Origin: Castellaniella sp049650445
Lineage (GTDB): Bacteria; Pseudomonadota; Gammaproteobacteria; Burkholderiales; Burkholderiaceae_B
Reading direction: 5' to 3'
Length of the DNA: 33,257 nt
NCBI RefSeq assembly: GCF_049650445.1
Contig: NZ_JBASAD010000029.1
Location: 1 to 33,257, forward strand
Shown here piece by piece: positions 15,051 through 23,842 of the stretch. The notes beneath the pieces are model-generated. The model was given only the letters and a program-made list of their open reading frames with translations. It was not told where the DNA came from and ran no database searches. Made by a program: the position numbers and the translations under genes. Position 1 is the stretch's first letter. Each line of letters starts with the position of its first letter.

Positions 15051-16907
15051 TCACTTCAACTGGCTCACGTCGCGCACCGCGCCCCGATCGGCCGAGGTCG
15101 CCAGCGCCGCGTAAGCCAGCAGCGCCTGGGAGACTTCCCGCTGGCGGTCCACCGGCTTCCAGGCCTTCGGACCGCGCGCTTCCATGGCCGCGCGGCGCGC
15201 CGCCAGGGTTTCGTCGTCGATCGCCAGGTTGATGCGGCGATTGGGAATGTCGATTTCGATAGTGTCGCCGTCCTCGACCAGGGCGATGTTGCCGCCCTCG
15301 GCCGCCTCGGGTGAGGCGTGGCCGATCACCAGGCCCGACGAACCGCCGGAGAAACGCCCATCGGTCAGCAGGGCCGCGCATTTGCCCAGGCCCATGGACT
15401 TCAGGTAGGACGTGGGATACAGCATTTCCTGCATGCCGGGGCCGCCCTTGGGGCCTTCGTAGCGGATGATGACCACGTCTCCGGCCACGACCTCGCCGTC
15501 CAGGATGCCCTTGACCGAGGTCTCCTGGCTTTCGTAGACGCGTGCGCGGCCGGTGAAGGTCAGAATGCTTTCGTCCACGCCGGCCGTCTTGACGATGCAG
15601 CCGTTGGGTGCCAGATTGCCGTACAGCACGGCCAGACCGCCGTCCTGCGAATAGGCGTGCTCACGGTCGCGGATGCAGCCGGCCTCGCGGTCCAGGTCCA
15701 GGGTCTCGTAGTAGCGATCCTGGCTGAAGGCGGTCTGGCTGGGCACGCCGCCAGGGGCGGCGCGGTAGAAGTCGGCCATGCCGGCGCCGTGTTCGCCGCG
15801 CACGTCGCAGCGGCGGATGGCCTCGCCCAGGGTACCGGCATGCACGTTGCCCACGTCCAGGTTCAGCAGGCCGGCACGGGCCAGTTCCGCCAGAATGCCC
15901 ATGATGCCGCCCGCGCGGTGCACGTCTTCGATGTGGTAGTCCGGCGTGGCCGGAGCGACCTTGCACAGGCAGGGCACGCGGCGAGAGATCCGGTCGATGT
16001 CGGCCATCGTGAAGGCCACGCCGGCCTCCTGGGCCGCAGCCAGCAGGTGCAGCACCGTGTTGGTGGACCCGCCCATCGCCACGTCCAGCGTCATGGCGTT
16101 GCTGAAGGCCTCGAACGTCGCGATGTTGCGCGGCAGGACGGAAGCATCGTCCTGCTCGTACCAGCGCTTGCACAGTTGCACGATCAGGCTGCCCGCCAGT
16201 TCGAACAGGCCCTTGCGCCGGGCGTGCGTGGCCACCACCGTGCCGTTGCCCGGCAGCGCCAGGCCCAGGGCTTCGGTCAGGCAGTTCATGGAATTGGCCG
16301 TGAACATGCCCGAACAGGATCCGCAGGTCGGGCAGGCGCTGCGCTCGACCGTTTCAGCCTCTTCGTCGGTGATATTGGGATCGGCGGCCTCGATCATGGC
16401 GTCGACCAGGTCCAGCTTGCGCACCACGGTCTTGCCGTCCTTGGCGACGACCTTGCCGGCCTCCATCGGCCCGCCGGACACGAACACGACGGGGATGTTC
16501 AGGCGCATGGCGGCCATCAGCATGCCCGGGGTGATCTTGTCGCAGTTGGAGATGCAGACCATGGCGTCGGCGCAGTGCGCGTTGACCATGTATTCGACCG
16601 AATCGGCGATCAGTTCGCGCGAGGGCAGCGAATACAGCATCCCGCCGTGCCCCATGGCGATGCCGTCATCCACCGCAATGGTGTTGAATTCCTTGGCCAC
16701 GCCGCCGGCCGCCTCGATCTGGCGCGCGACCAGTTGGCCCATGTCCTTCAGGTGCACGTGGCCCGGCACGAACTGGGTGAACGAATTCACCACGGCGATG
16801 ATGGGTTTGCTGAAATCCCCGTCCTTCATGCCGGTGGCGCGCCAGAGGGCGCGGGCCCCGGCCATGTTGCGGCCGTGGGTCGAGGTGCGGGAACGATAGT
16901 GCGGCAT
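15051..16907 (-). CDS. ilvD: Dihydroxy-acid dehydratase, E. coli type
   Basis: A 618-residue protein nearly colinear with E. coli IlvD (616 aa): RSRTSTHGRNMAGARALWRATGM at the N-terminus, NCDKITPGM with Cys122, and ACPTCGSCSGMFTANSMN with Cys192, Cys195 and Cys198. The position equal to Cys50 of the other paralogue is not Cys (NSFTQFVPG), as in the oxygen-sensitive [4Fe-4S] enzymes. It catalyses the third step of valine and isoleucine synthesis. The ATG has AGGA about nine bases upstream. It is divergent from ppc across 86 bases that must hold both promoters. No GntR operator is present, so it is probably not part of the aldarate regulon despite the related chemistry. Confidence 0.94.
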   Translation of the reverse strand: MPHYRSRTSTHGRNMAGARALWRATGMKDGDFSKPIIAVVNSFTQFVPGHVHLKDMGQLVARQIEAAGGVAKEFNTIAVDDGIAMGHGGMLYSLPSRELIADSVEYMVNAHCADAMVCISNCDKITPGMLMAAMRLNIPVVFVSGGPMEAGKVVAKDGKTVVRKLDLVDAMIEAADPNITDEEAETVERSACPTCGSCSGMFTANSMNCLTEALGLALPGNGTVVATHARRKGLFELAGSLIVQLCKRWYEQDDASVLPRNIATFEAFSNAMTLDVAMGGSTNTVLHLLAAAQEAGVAFTMADIDRISRRVPCLCKVAPATPDYHIEDVHRAGGIMGILAELARAGLLNLDVGNVHAGTLGEAIRRCDVRGEHGAGMADFYRAAPGGVPSQTAFSQDRYYETLDLDREAGCIRDREHAYSQDGGLAVLYGNLAPNGCIVKTAGVDESILTFTGRARVYESQETSVKGILDGEVVAGDVVIIRYEGPKGGPGMQEMLYPTSYLKSMGLGKCAALLTDGRFSGGSSGLVIGHASPEAAEGGNIALVEDGDTIEIDIPNRRINLAIDDETLAARRAAMEARGPKAWKPVDRQREVSQALLAYAALATSADRGAVRDVSQLK

Positions 16908-16993
16908 GGCGGCTGTCCTGGAAGCGGAAAAGGCAAAAGCGCTTATGATAAACGGTTCCTCTCGCAGTCCCGATTCCCGACAATGGAGACCCC

Positions 16994-19852
16994 GTGAAGC
17001 CTGCCTCTCAGACCGAAGCCATTTCCCCCCTGCGACAAGACATCCGGCTTCTGGGCCGAACGTTGGGAGAAGTCATCCGGGACTGTGAGGGCCGCGCCGT
17101 CTACGACGTGATCGAAAAACTGCGCCGCGCTGCCGTGAAATTCCGCCGTGAAGGCCAGGACCGCGATGGCCGCACGCTGGAGCGCCAGATCCGCCGTCTG
17201 GCCGACGGCGAGGCCAATTCCGTAGCGCGCGCCTTCAGCTATTTTCTGCACCTGTCCAATATCGCCGAGGACCGCGACCAGACTCGCCGCCAGCGCCAGC
17301 AGTGGCAGGCCGAAGGCCTCGCCACACCCGGCAGCCTGCAGCACGCCGCCGACCTGCTGCAGGGCGCCGGCCTGTCCGGCGCCCGCATCCGCCAGCACCT
17401 GGCCTCGGCCTGCATCGTGCCGGTGCTGACGGCGCACCCCACCGAAGTCCAGCGCAAGAGCACGCTGGACCTGCATCAGGCCATCGCCCGGCACCTGCGC
17501 CATCTGGACACGCCCCACGCGCCGCTGGAATCCGCCCGCCTGGGGGAACGCCTGACCGGACTGATCGCCGCCCTGTGGCAGACCCGCATGCTGCGCCAGA
17601 GCAAGCTCACCGTGCTCGACGAGATCGACAACGCCCTGTCCTACTACACCAGCACCTTCTTCAGCACCCTGCCCCAACTGCACCTGGACATGGGGGCGCT
17701 GCTGCGCAAGCCGGCACGCACCGTGTTCGACGTGGACAACGCGCCGCTGCCGCCCTTCGTCCACATGGGCAGCTGGATCGGCGGTGACCGCGACGGCAAT
17801 CCGAACGTGGACGCCGGCACCCTGGAACAGGCGCTGCTGCGCCAGTGCACGCACGTCCTGCGCTACTACCTGACGGAAGTCCAGGCGCTGGGCGCCGAAC
17901 TGTCGATCTCGCATTCGCTGATGCGCGTCACCCCCGCGCTGGCCGAACTGTCGGCGGCCAGCCAGGACCCCTCCCCCCACCGCCAGGACGAACCCTACCG
18001 GCGCGCCTGCATCCACATCTACGCCCGGCTCGCCGCCACCGCGCAGGCTCTGACGGGCCGGCGTCTGGCCCGGCGCACCATCTACGAGGCCCCGGCCTAC
18101 GGCACCGCCGACGAGCTGGCGACGGACCTGGGCACCGTGGCCGAATCGCTGGACGCACATCACGGCGCCCTGGTGGCGCGGTTGCGCCTGACGCACCTGC
18201 GCCAGGCAGTCGGGATCTTCGGCCTGCACCTGGCCACGGTGGATCTGCGGCAAAGCTCCGACGTCCACGAGCGCGTGATCGACGAACTGATGCGCCACGC
18301 CCGTGTGACCCTGGACGACAAGCCCGTGCGCTATGCCAGGCTGTCCGAGGCCGACCGCATCCGCGTGCTGCGCCAGGAACTGCGCGAACCCCGCCCCCTG
18401 GTGTCGCCCTGGATTGAATATTCCGCCGAAACGACCAAGGAACTCGCCATTCTGCGCATGGCCGCCGACTGCCGCCGGCGCTTTGGCGCCGCCGCCCTGC
18501 GCCAGACCATCGTGTCCCACACCGAGACCCTCAGCGACCTGCTGGAAGTCCTGGTGCTGCAGCAGGAAACCGGCCTGATCGCCCCCACCACGGCCAGCGA
18601 CGCCGCCCCCGACAGCGGACTGATGGTGGTGCCGTTGTTCGAGACCATCCCCGACCTGGAACGCGGCCCGGACATCATGGACGCCTGGCTGTCGCTGCCC
18701 GAGGTCGCCGCGCGCGTGCGCCACGCCCAGCACGGCATCCAGGAGGTCATGCTGGGCTATTCCGACAGCAACAAGGACGGCGGCTACCTGACTTCGAACT
18801 GGTCGCTGTATCAAGCCGAGCGGCGTCTGGTCGAGGTCTTCCGCAGGCACCGCACCCGCCTGCGCCTGTTCCACGGGCGCGGCGGCTCCGTCGGCCGGGG
18901 CGGCGGCCCCAGCTACGACTCCATCCTGTCACAGCCCCCGGGCACCGTGAACAACCAGATCCGCCTGACCGAACAGGGCGAGATCATCCAGGGCCGCTAC
19001 AAGGACGCCGAGGTCGGGCGTTCACACCTGGAACTGTTCGTCGCCGCCACGCTGGAGGCCAGCCTGGCGTCCGGCTCACCGGCCAGCCGGGCCGAGGACG
19101 AGCACGCGGCCCGTTACGGCGAGGCCATGGCCTGGATGTCGGACACCGCACGGCACGCCTACCGCGACCTGGTCTACGGCACGGACGGCTTCACGGATTA
19201 TTTTTTCGCTTCGACGCCGATTCGCGAGATCGCCGGCCTGAACATCGGCTCGCGGCCGTCTTCGCGCAAGGCCCTGCAGCGCATCGAAGACCTGCGCGCC
19301 ATCCCCTGGTCGTTCTCCTGGGCGCAGTGCCGCCTGCCGCTGCCCGGCTGGTACGGAATGGGCACGGCGCTGGAGCGTTACCTGTCCGAAGGCGGCCCCG
19401 ACCATGCGCTGTCGCGCGAGGCACGCCTGGAACGCCTGCAAGCCATGGCGCGGGACTGGCCGTTCTTCCGCACCCTGCTCTCCAACATGGAACAGGTGCT
19501 GGCCAAGACCGACCTCGCCATCGGTCGGGCCTACGCCGAACTGGTGCCCGACAAGCCCCTGCGCAAGCGGATCTTCGAGCGTATCGCCGCCGAATACCAG
19601 GCGTCCCGGGACGCCTTCCGCGCCGCCACCGGCCACGACCTGCTGGAACGCGACGAACCTCTGCGCAGCGCTCTGACCGAACGCTTCGCCTACATCGACC
19701 CGCTGAACCACCTGCAGGTCGAACTGCTGCGCCGCATGCGCTCCGCCCCCTCTTCGACGCGGCGCGCCGCCGACGAACAGGAATCGCGCGACCAGCGCGC
19801 GATCCACATGACCATCAACGGCATCGCGGCAGGACTTAGAAACTCGGGGTGA
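16994..19852 (+). CDS. ppc: Phosphoenolpyruvate carboxylase
   Basis: PPC carboxylates PEP with bicarbonate to oxaloacetate, refilling the TCA cycle. The 952-residue protein has the catalytic VLTAHPTEVQRKS motif (His148), GYSDSNKDGGYL near 590, the flexible HGRGGSVGRGGGPSYDSI loop near 627, a TEQGEII segment, and the C-terminal LRNSG where most family members end in MRNTG. It begins with GTG at 16994, preceded by GGAG at good spacing; no better ATG is nearby. It ends one base from the stop of the convergent EamA gene, with no terminator between them. It shows no sign of control by the GntR regulator, though its product helps balance carbon entering at 2-oxoglutarate. Confidence 0.97.
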   Translation: MKPASQTEAISPLRQDIRLLGRTLGEVIRDCEGRAVYDVIEKLRRAAVKFRREGQDRDGRTLERQIRRLADGEANSVARAFSYFLHLSNIAEDRDQTRRQRQQWQAEGLATPGSLQHAADLLQGAGLSGARIRQHLASACIVPVLTAHPTEVQRKSTLDLHQAIARHLRHLDTPHAPLESARLGERLTGLIAALWQTRMLRQSKLTVLDEIDNALSYYTSTFFSTLPQLHLDMGALLRKPARTVFDVDNAPLPPFVHMGSWIGGDRDGNPNVDAGTLEQALLRQCTHVLRYYLTEVQALGAELSISHSLMRVTPALAELSAASQDPSPHRQDEPYRRACIHIYARLAATAQALTGRRLARRTIYEAPAYGTADELATDLGTVAESLDAHHGALVARLRLTHLRQAVGIFGLHLATVDLRQSSDVHERVIDELMRHARVTLDDKPVRYARLSEADRIRVLRQELREPRPLVSPWIEYSAETTKELAILRMAADCRRRFGAAALRQTIVSHTETLSDLLEVLVLQQETGLIAPTTASDAAPDSGLMVVPLFETIPDLERGPDIMDAWLSLPEVAARVRHAQHGIQEVMLGYSDSNKDGGYLTSNWSLYQAERRLVEVFRRHRTRLRLFHGRGGSVGRGGGPSYDSILSQPPGTVNNQIRLTEQGEIIQGRYKDAEVGRSHLELFVAATLEASLASGSPASRAEDEHAARYGEAMAWMSDTARHAYRDLVYGTDGFTDYFFASTPIREIAGLNIGSRPSSRKALQRIEDLRAIPWSFSWAQCRLPLPGWYGMGTALERYLSEGGPDHALSREARLERLQAMARDWPFFRTLLSNMEQVLAKTDLAIGRAYAELVPDKPLRKRIFERIAAEYQASRDAFRAATGHDLLERDEPLRSALTERFAYIDPLNHLQVELLRRMRSAPSSTRRAADEQESRDQRAIHMTINGIAAGLRNSG

Positions 19853-19853
19853 T

Positions 19854-20765
19854 TCAACGTCTTTTGGAATACGCCAGCAGCACGATGCCGCCCAGCACCA
19901 CGGCGCCGCCCAGCAGTTGCAGACCGCCGAAGATCTGATCCAGCAGCAGCCAGCCGAACAGCAGGCTGGCCACGGGCTCGATGTTCATCACCGGCGCGTT
20001 GCGCGCCATGTCCAGGCGCGGCACGAACACGAACAGGATCGTGAACGCCGTGGCGTACAGCACCGACAGCGTGGCCAGAGCAGCCCAGCCCAGGCCGCTG
20101 GCCGGCGGATTCATGCCGCCAGGCAGCACACCCGCAGCCCCCGCCACCAACATGCCGCAGAACACGATCAGGATGGTGTAGAGACTGCGCACCGCGCCCG
20201 GCAGGGTCGACAGGCGATGTTCCGTGATCCACAGTGCGCAGGCAAACACGCAGGCGGACATGAAAGCGAAGCCGATGCCTGCCTTCCAGGCCGGCGTCAT
20301 GGGCCCTGAGGCCGACAGCCAGGCCGGCAGGTCCAGTACCAGGATCAGGCCGCACAGGATCAGGCCCATCAGCAGACAGGCGCGCCGGGTAGGCCGCGAT
20401 CCACCCAGCGCCCAGGTCAGCAACGCCAGCAGAATCGGAAAGGTATTGCCGATCAACAGCGCCAGGGCCACGGGGATGCGGGCCACGGCCGAGTACAGAC
20501 ACAGGCTCTGCAACGCGATCAGCAGGCCGAGCACGATCTGCCATTTGATCAGGCCGGACGCCAGGCGCAGCCGCGGCTGGCGCCACAGCACGAAACCCGC
20601 CAAGGCCAACAGGGTCAGGCCGGAACGGCAGACGATGGCCAGCAGCAAGCCGGCCTGATCGTCAAACGCAAGGCGGGCCGCCACGTGATTGGCGGCGAAC
20701 AGCGTCCCCAGGGACAGCAGGATGGCCACGGCGGTACGCCGTGGCAGGACAGCGATAGACGTCAT
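19854..20765 (-). CDS. EamA/DMT-family transporter
   Basis: A 303-residue inner-membrane protein with about ten hydrophobic helices arranged as two EamA repeats (about 10-140 and 160-295), typical of drug/metabolite exporters such as RhaT or YdcZ relatives. Motifs include the NTFPILLALL stretch at the end of the first repeat and NIEPVASLLFGWLLL in the second. The start ATG at 20765 has only a weak GGAA site. It lies 86 bases downstream of the lactonase gene on the same strand and might be read through from the kdgD operon, but it carries no operator of its own. The substrate is not predictable. Confidence 0.88.
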   Translation of the reverse strand: MTSIAVLPRRTAVAILLSLGTLFAANHVAARLAFDDQAGLLLAIVCRSGLTLLALAGFVLWRQPRLRLASGLIKWQIVLGLLIALQSLCLYSAVARIPVALALLIGNTFPILLALLTWALGGSRPTRRACLLMGLILCGLILVLDLPAWLSASGPMTPAWKAGIGFAFMSACVFACALWITEHRLSTLPGAVRSLYTILIVFCGMLVAGAAGVLPGGMNPPASGLGWAALATLSVLYATAFTILFVFVPRLDMARNAPVMNIEPVASLLFGWLLLDQIFGGLQLLGGAVVLGGIVLLAYSKRR

Positions 20766-20851
20766 GCGAAAAAATTCCGTTACAGCACGGCCAGCAAGAT
20801 AGCATGAAGGGCCGCTACGGCCGCCGATTCCACGCCGCCCCCCCAGGCGCA

Positions 20852-21766
20852 TCAAGGCGCGTAGGCGGGCTCCTCGATCCCTTGCACTCCCGGGCGCAGG
20901 GCGAACAGCGCCCCATCCAGTGCCAGAGGGCCGGCACCAGCCGGGCGGATCGAGGTCACGAACAGGGTATCCATATCCGGGCCGCCGAACGCGCACATGG
21001 ACGGCTTGGCCACCGGCACGCTCAGGCTGCGATCCAGGCGGCCATCGGGCGTGTAGCGGTGGATCAGACCGGCGTCATTGCCGCAGATCCAGTAGCAGCC
21101 ATCCACGTCGACAGCCGCGCCATCGGGGCGGCCACCCGGCAGTTTCTCGATGAACAGGCGGCGCCCGCCGGGCGTCCCGTCGTCGGGATCGTAGTCAAAG
21201 GCCCAGACGCGCTGCCGATCGGGATGCGAGTCGGACAGGTACAGGGTGCGCCCGTCGGGGCTGAAGGCCAGCCCGTTGGGCGTCAGCATGCCCTGCTCAA
21301 AGACATCCAGGCGCGGCGCACCGCCCGGAGCGGTCAGGCGATACAGCACGCCGACCGGCGCTGCCGGCCCGCCATCGTCCAGCATCGATCCGACCCAGAA
21401 ACGCCCCTGCCGGTCGCAACGGCCATCGTTGAAACGCATGCCGGGACGCGTGTGAGACACGCCCATATACGGCGTCATCTCCAAGCGCTGATCAGCCTGC
21501 AAAGACAGGCGGTAGACACCATCTTCCATGGCGCCCAGCCAGCCGCCATCGGCCTGCCGGGCAATACACGCCAGCCGTTGATCGGCACGCCAACTGGTGT
21601 GCTGCCCATCCCCGGCGCGCCAGCGGTGCAGTGTCCCGGCAGGGATGTCCACCCAGTACAGGGCCTGCTCGCCCGCATGCCAGACCGGGCTTTCCCCGGT
21701 CAGATTGCGCGGGTGCAGAACCAGTTCGGCGGACGAGGCGGAGGCGGACGCGATAGCTGTGGGCAT
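20852..21766 (-). CDS. SMP-30/gluconolactonase-family lactonase
   Basis: A 304-residue six-bladed beta-propeller lactonase. The metal ligands can be placed at Glu25 (GESPVW), Asn164 (TPNGLAFSPDG) and Asp215 (RPDGAAVDVDG), with the substrate residues Arg111 and Asn113 (RFNDGR). This subfamily hydrolyses sugar lactones in the cytosol (no signal peptide is seen). Its ATG comes seven bases after the kdgD stop, so the two are one operon under the double operator. In that setting, its likely job is opening the glucaro- or galactarolactone made by Udh, rather than gluconolactone or regucalcin functions. Family is firm; substrate is inferred from context. Confidence 0.9.
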   Translation of the reverse strand: MPTAIASASASSAELVLHPRNLTGESPVWHAGEQALYWVDIPAGTLHRWRAGDGQHTSWRADQRLACIARQADGGWLGAMEDGVYRLSLQADQRLEMTPYMGVSHTRPGMRFNDGRCDRQGRFWVGSMLDDGGPAAPVGVLYRLTAPGGAPRLDVFEQGMLTPNGLAFSPDGRTLYLSDSHPDRQRVWAFDYDPDDGTPGGRRLFIEKLPGGRPDGAAVDVDGCYWICGNDAGLIHRYTPDGRLDRSLSVPVAKPSMCAFGGPDMDTLFVTSIRPAGAGPLALDGALFALRPGVQGIEEPAYAP

Positions 21767-21773
21767 GGGCGGA

Positions 21774-22679
21774 TCAGAGCGCTTCGATCAGTGCGCGCAG
21801 TTCGTCTTCTTCCGAAGCCATCAGATCCACCAGGGGCGCACGCACCGGGCCGGCCGAATGGCCGACGATACGGGCGCCAGCCTTGACGATACTAACCGCA
21901 TAGCCCTGCTTGCGGTTGCGAATTTCCAGCATCGGCAGGAAGAAAGCATCCAGCAGACGGCCAGTGGTCTCGTGATCCCCGGCGCGAACCGCTTCGTAGA
22001 ACTTCATGGCCGTGGCGGGAATGAAGTTGAAGACGGCGGACGAATACACCGGTACGCCCAGCGCACGATAGGCTTCGGCAAAGACCTCGGCCGTGGGCAG
22101 GCCGCCCAGGTAGGAGAAGCGATCGCCCAGCCGGCGGCGCACCCGGACCATGTTCTCGATGTCACCGATACCGTCCTTGAAACCGATCAGGTTCGGACAT
22201 TCTTCGGCCAGTTGCTCCAGCACGGAGGCCGACAGGCGGCACTGACCGCGGTTGTAGATCACCACGCCGATATCGACGGACTGGCAGACTTCCTTGACGT
22301 GCGCGGCAATGCCGTCCTGCGGCGCCTCGGTCAGATAGTGCGGCATCAGCAGCAGACCGGCCGCACCCTGGCGCTGGGCTTCCTGGGCGAAGGCGATGGC
22401 CGTGCGCGTAGGGCCGCCTGCTCCGGCCAGGATAGGCGTATGGCCCTGGCAGGTCTTGACCGCCGTATGCACCACCTGGGAAAAGTCGTCCAGCGTCAGG
22501 GAAAAGTACTCTCCCGTGCCGCCGGCCGCAAACAAAGCGCGGGCGCCGTAGGGCATCAGCCATTCCAGGCGCGCCTGGTAACCCTTGGGGTCGAAATTTC
22601 CCTGGGCGTCGAAATCCGTGATCGGAAAGGACAGGAGCCCGTCCCTCAGGATGTCCTTCAATTCCTGGTAATTCGTCAT
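21774..22679 (-). CDS. kdgD: 5-dehydro-4-deoxyglucarate dehydratase
   Basis: KdgD dehydrates and decarboxylates 5-dehydro-4-deoxy-D-glucarate to 2-oxoglutarate semialdehyde, water and CO2. The 301-residue protein is a DapA-superfamily barrel with the Schiff-base Lys168 (IGFKDGIGD), Tyr142 in IYNRGQ, and GTGEYFSL (54-61), which distinguishes KdgD from dihydrodipicolinate synthase. It matches KdgD length (about 300 aa). The start at 22679 gives the usual N-terminus; the AGAGGA site is somewhat distant (about 11 bases). It leads the kdgD-lactonase operon and carries two GntR operators upstream, one over its -10 box. Confidence 0.93.
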   Translation of the reverse strand: MTNYQELKDILRDGLLSFPITDFDAQGNFDPKGYQARLEWLMPYGARALFAAGGTGEYFSLTLDDFSQVVHTAVKTCQGHTPILAGAGGPTRTAIAFAQEAQRQGAAGLLLMPHYLTEAPQDGIAAHVKEVCQSVDIGVVIYNRGQCRLSASVLEQLAEECPNLIGFKDGIGDIENMVRVRRRLGDRFSYLGGLPTAEVFAEAYRALGVPVYSSAVFNFIPATAMKFYEAVRAGDHETTGRLLDAFFLPMLEIRNRKQGYAVSIVKAGARIVGHSAGPVRAPLVDLMASEEDELRALIEAL

Positions 22680-22743
22680 ATGCGTGGTGTCCTCTGATCT
22701 GAGAAGGCGCACGAGACGCCTGCCTCACTCGTTCATGTCGTAC

Positions 22744-22756
22744 GTCATCATATGAC
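22744..22756. promoter_or_regulatory. GntR operator at the kdgD promoter
   Basis: GTCAT-CAT-ATGAC is a perfect 5-3-5 inverted repeat. On the minus strand it contains TATGAT (22752 down to 22747), which has a TTGTTC -35-like box (22775 down to 22770) at exactly 17 bases. A repressor bound here would block the kdgD promoter. Confidence 0.75.
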
Positions 22757-22775
22757 ATAGAATGACAAGGAACAA
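22747..22775 (-). promoter_or_regulatory. Predicted kdgD promoter
   Basis: On the minus strand, TTGTTC and TATGAT are separated by 17 bases and point at kdgD, whose ATG is about 68 bases beyond the -10 box. The -10 lies wholly inside the GntR operator. Confidence 0.5.
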
Positions 22776-22865
22776 GAAAAATCCTTCAGACTAGCGTATA
22801 CCCTGATCTTAGGGCAGATGGTGTGGTGATTTCGTCAACGCCTCAGGTGCCGCAGCACCTTATCG

Positions 22866-22878
22866 CTTATACGATGAC
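22866..22878. promoter_or_regulatory. Second GntR operator upstream of kdgD
   Basis: CTTAT-ACG-ATGAC (minus strand GTCAT-CGT-ATAAG) lies 122 bases from the kdgD promoter operator, centre to centre, in the gap after the gntR gene. It may help by DNA looping or serve another promoter. A TTGACA on the minus strand nearby is not well spaced to a -10. Confidence 0.55.
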
Positions 22879-22930
22879 ATGATTGTCAACGATTCCGAGG
22901 CCAGCAGGACGCAGCCCGGCCCTGGCGCAC

Positions 22931-23665
22931 TCAGGCGCCCTGCTCGGCGGCTTCCTGGGCGCGGCGCAGGCGTTCGCGGCTGTTGGTCAGATGCGTGCGC
23001 ATTGCAGCGCGAGCCGCGTCCGGGTCCTTGCGGACGATGGCGTTATAGATGTCCTCGTGCTCGACATGGACGCGGCCAAGATAGACGGTCCGGTCGTCTT
23101 CCGCCAGGGCCGCCGAATCGACGCGCGTCCGGGGAATGATGGCCTTGCCCAGTTGCTTGAGGATGTCGTGGAAATAGCGGTTGCCCGTCGCCGTCGCCAC
23201 CGCCAGGTGGAAAGCCACGTCCGAAACCACCACGTTGCCGGTCTTTTTACGTACGTGATCGGCGAATTCGTCCAGGATGCCGCGCAGTTGCTGGATCTGG
23301 GCGTCGGTGCGCCGCAGCGCGGCCAGCCCCGCCGCCTCGGTTTCCAGGCTGATCCGCAATTCCAGGATCGCCAGGACGTCCAGCATGGTCAGGATGTTTT
23401 CCGTGCGGATGCGCAACTGCTGCTCGTTGCGGGGTTCGAGCAGAAAGGTCCCGATGCCGTGCCGTGTTTCGACCAGGCCCGCCGCCTGCAAACGCGAGAT
23501 CGCCTCGCGGATGACGGTCCGGCTGACCCCGAAGGACTCCATCAGCGCCGATTCCGTCGGCAGTTTTTCACCGACGTGGAATTCGCCATGTCGGATGCGC
23601 TCGGACAGGGCGGTCACGACATTCTGGGTGAGATTACGCGAGCGGCGGGCAGGAACGGAGGCCAT
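22931..23665 (-). CDS. GntR/FCD-family regulator of the aldarate genes
   Basis: A 244-residue FadR-subfamily regulator. The N-terminal winged helix covers about 12-75, with GEKLPTESALMESFGVSRTVIREAISRL as helix-turn-helix; the C-terminal FCD ligand domain covers about 95-230, with probable metal ligands Asp149, His153, His203 and His225. FCD regulators commonly sense sugar acids through this metal site and act as repressors released by ligand. It sits between kdgD and garD, and its own upstream region holds an operator copy, so it probably controls itself and all the operator-bearing genes here. The ATG at 23665 is chosen to give a normal N-terminus; the ribosome site is weak, and the open frame upstream looks non-coding. 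The inducer is likely an aldarate or its dehydration product, by inference. Confidence 0.93.
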   Translation of the reverse strand: MASVPARRSRNLTQNVVTALSERIRHGEFHVGEKLPTESALMESFGVSRTVIREAISRLQAAGLVETRHGIGTFLLEPRNEQQLRIRTENILTMLDVLAILELRISLETEAAGLAALRRTDAQIQQLRGILDEFADHVRKKTGNVVVSDVAFHLAVATATGNRYFHDILKQLGKAIIPRTRVDSAALAEDDRTVYLGRVHVEHEDIYNAIVRKDPDAARAAMRTHLTNSRERLRRAQEAAEQGA

Positions 23666-23720
23666 GGGCGGAGCCTGGGAAATTCGGACGATCCATGATA
23701 CTGCATTCTCCAAGAGATAA

Positions 23721-23733
23721 CTTATACGACGAC
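23721..23733. promoter_or_regulatory. GntR operator upstream of the gntR gene
   Basis: CTTAT-ACG-ACGAC (minus strand GTCGT-CGT-ATAAG) lies about 55 bases before the regulator's start and includes a TATAAG that could be its -10 box. It fits autoregulation. It is one of two operator copies in the 200-base gap between gntR and garD. Confidence 0.55.
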
Positions 23734-23813
23734 ATATTATTAATTTGGAAATCACGAGCGATAGAATTTCAACAGGCATGAATCAACGGTTTTACGTATC
23801 GATTCACACAGGA

Positions 23814-23842
23814 TTGCCAGTGAAAATCCTAAGTTGTATGAT
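23814..23842 (+). promoter_or_regulatory. Predicted garD promoter
   Basis: TTGCCA and TATGAT are separated by exactly 17 bases, close to the sigma-70 consensus, and point at garD. The -10 lies inside the GntR operator, and the AGGAGA ribosome site follows within about ten bases, so the mRNA leader is very short. Confidence 0.6.

Noticed and set aside
15051..16907. Second ilvD as 6-phosphogluconate or sugar-acid dehydratase of the aldarate cluster
   Set aside because: It is almost colinear with E. coli IlvD, ends with its own strong hairpin, and lacks the GntR operator.
16943..18874. 643-codon open frame antisense to ppc
   Set aside because: Gln/Ala/Val-rich, no recognisable domain; ppc has all catalytic motifs in the other direction.
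19850..19856. One-base convergent gap of ppc and eamA as a sign of misannotation
   Set aside because: Both C-termini are normal for their families; it is simply a tight convergent junction.
20766..20851. Short GGCCG-CTA-CGGCC hairpin between the lactonase and eamA genes
   Set aside because: Only five base pairs in GC-rich DNA and no T-run; not strong enough to call a terminator.
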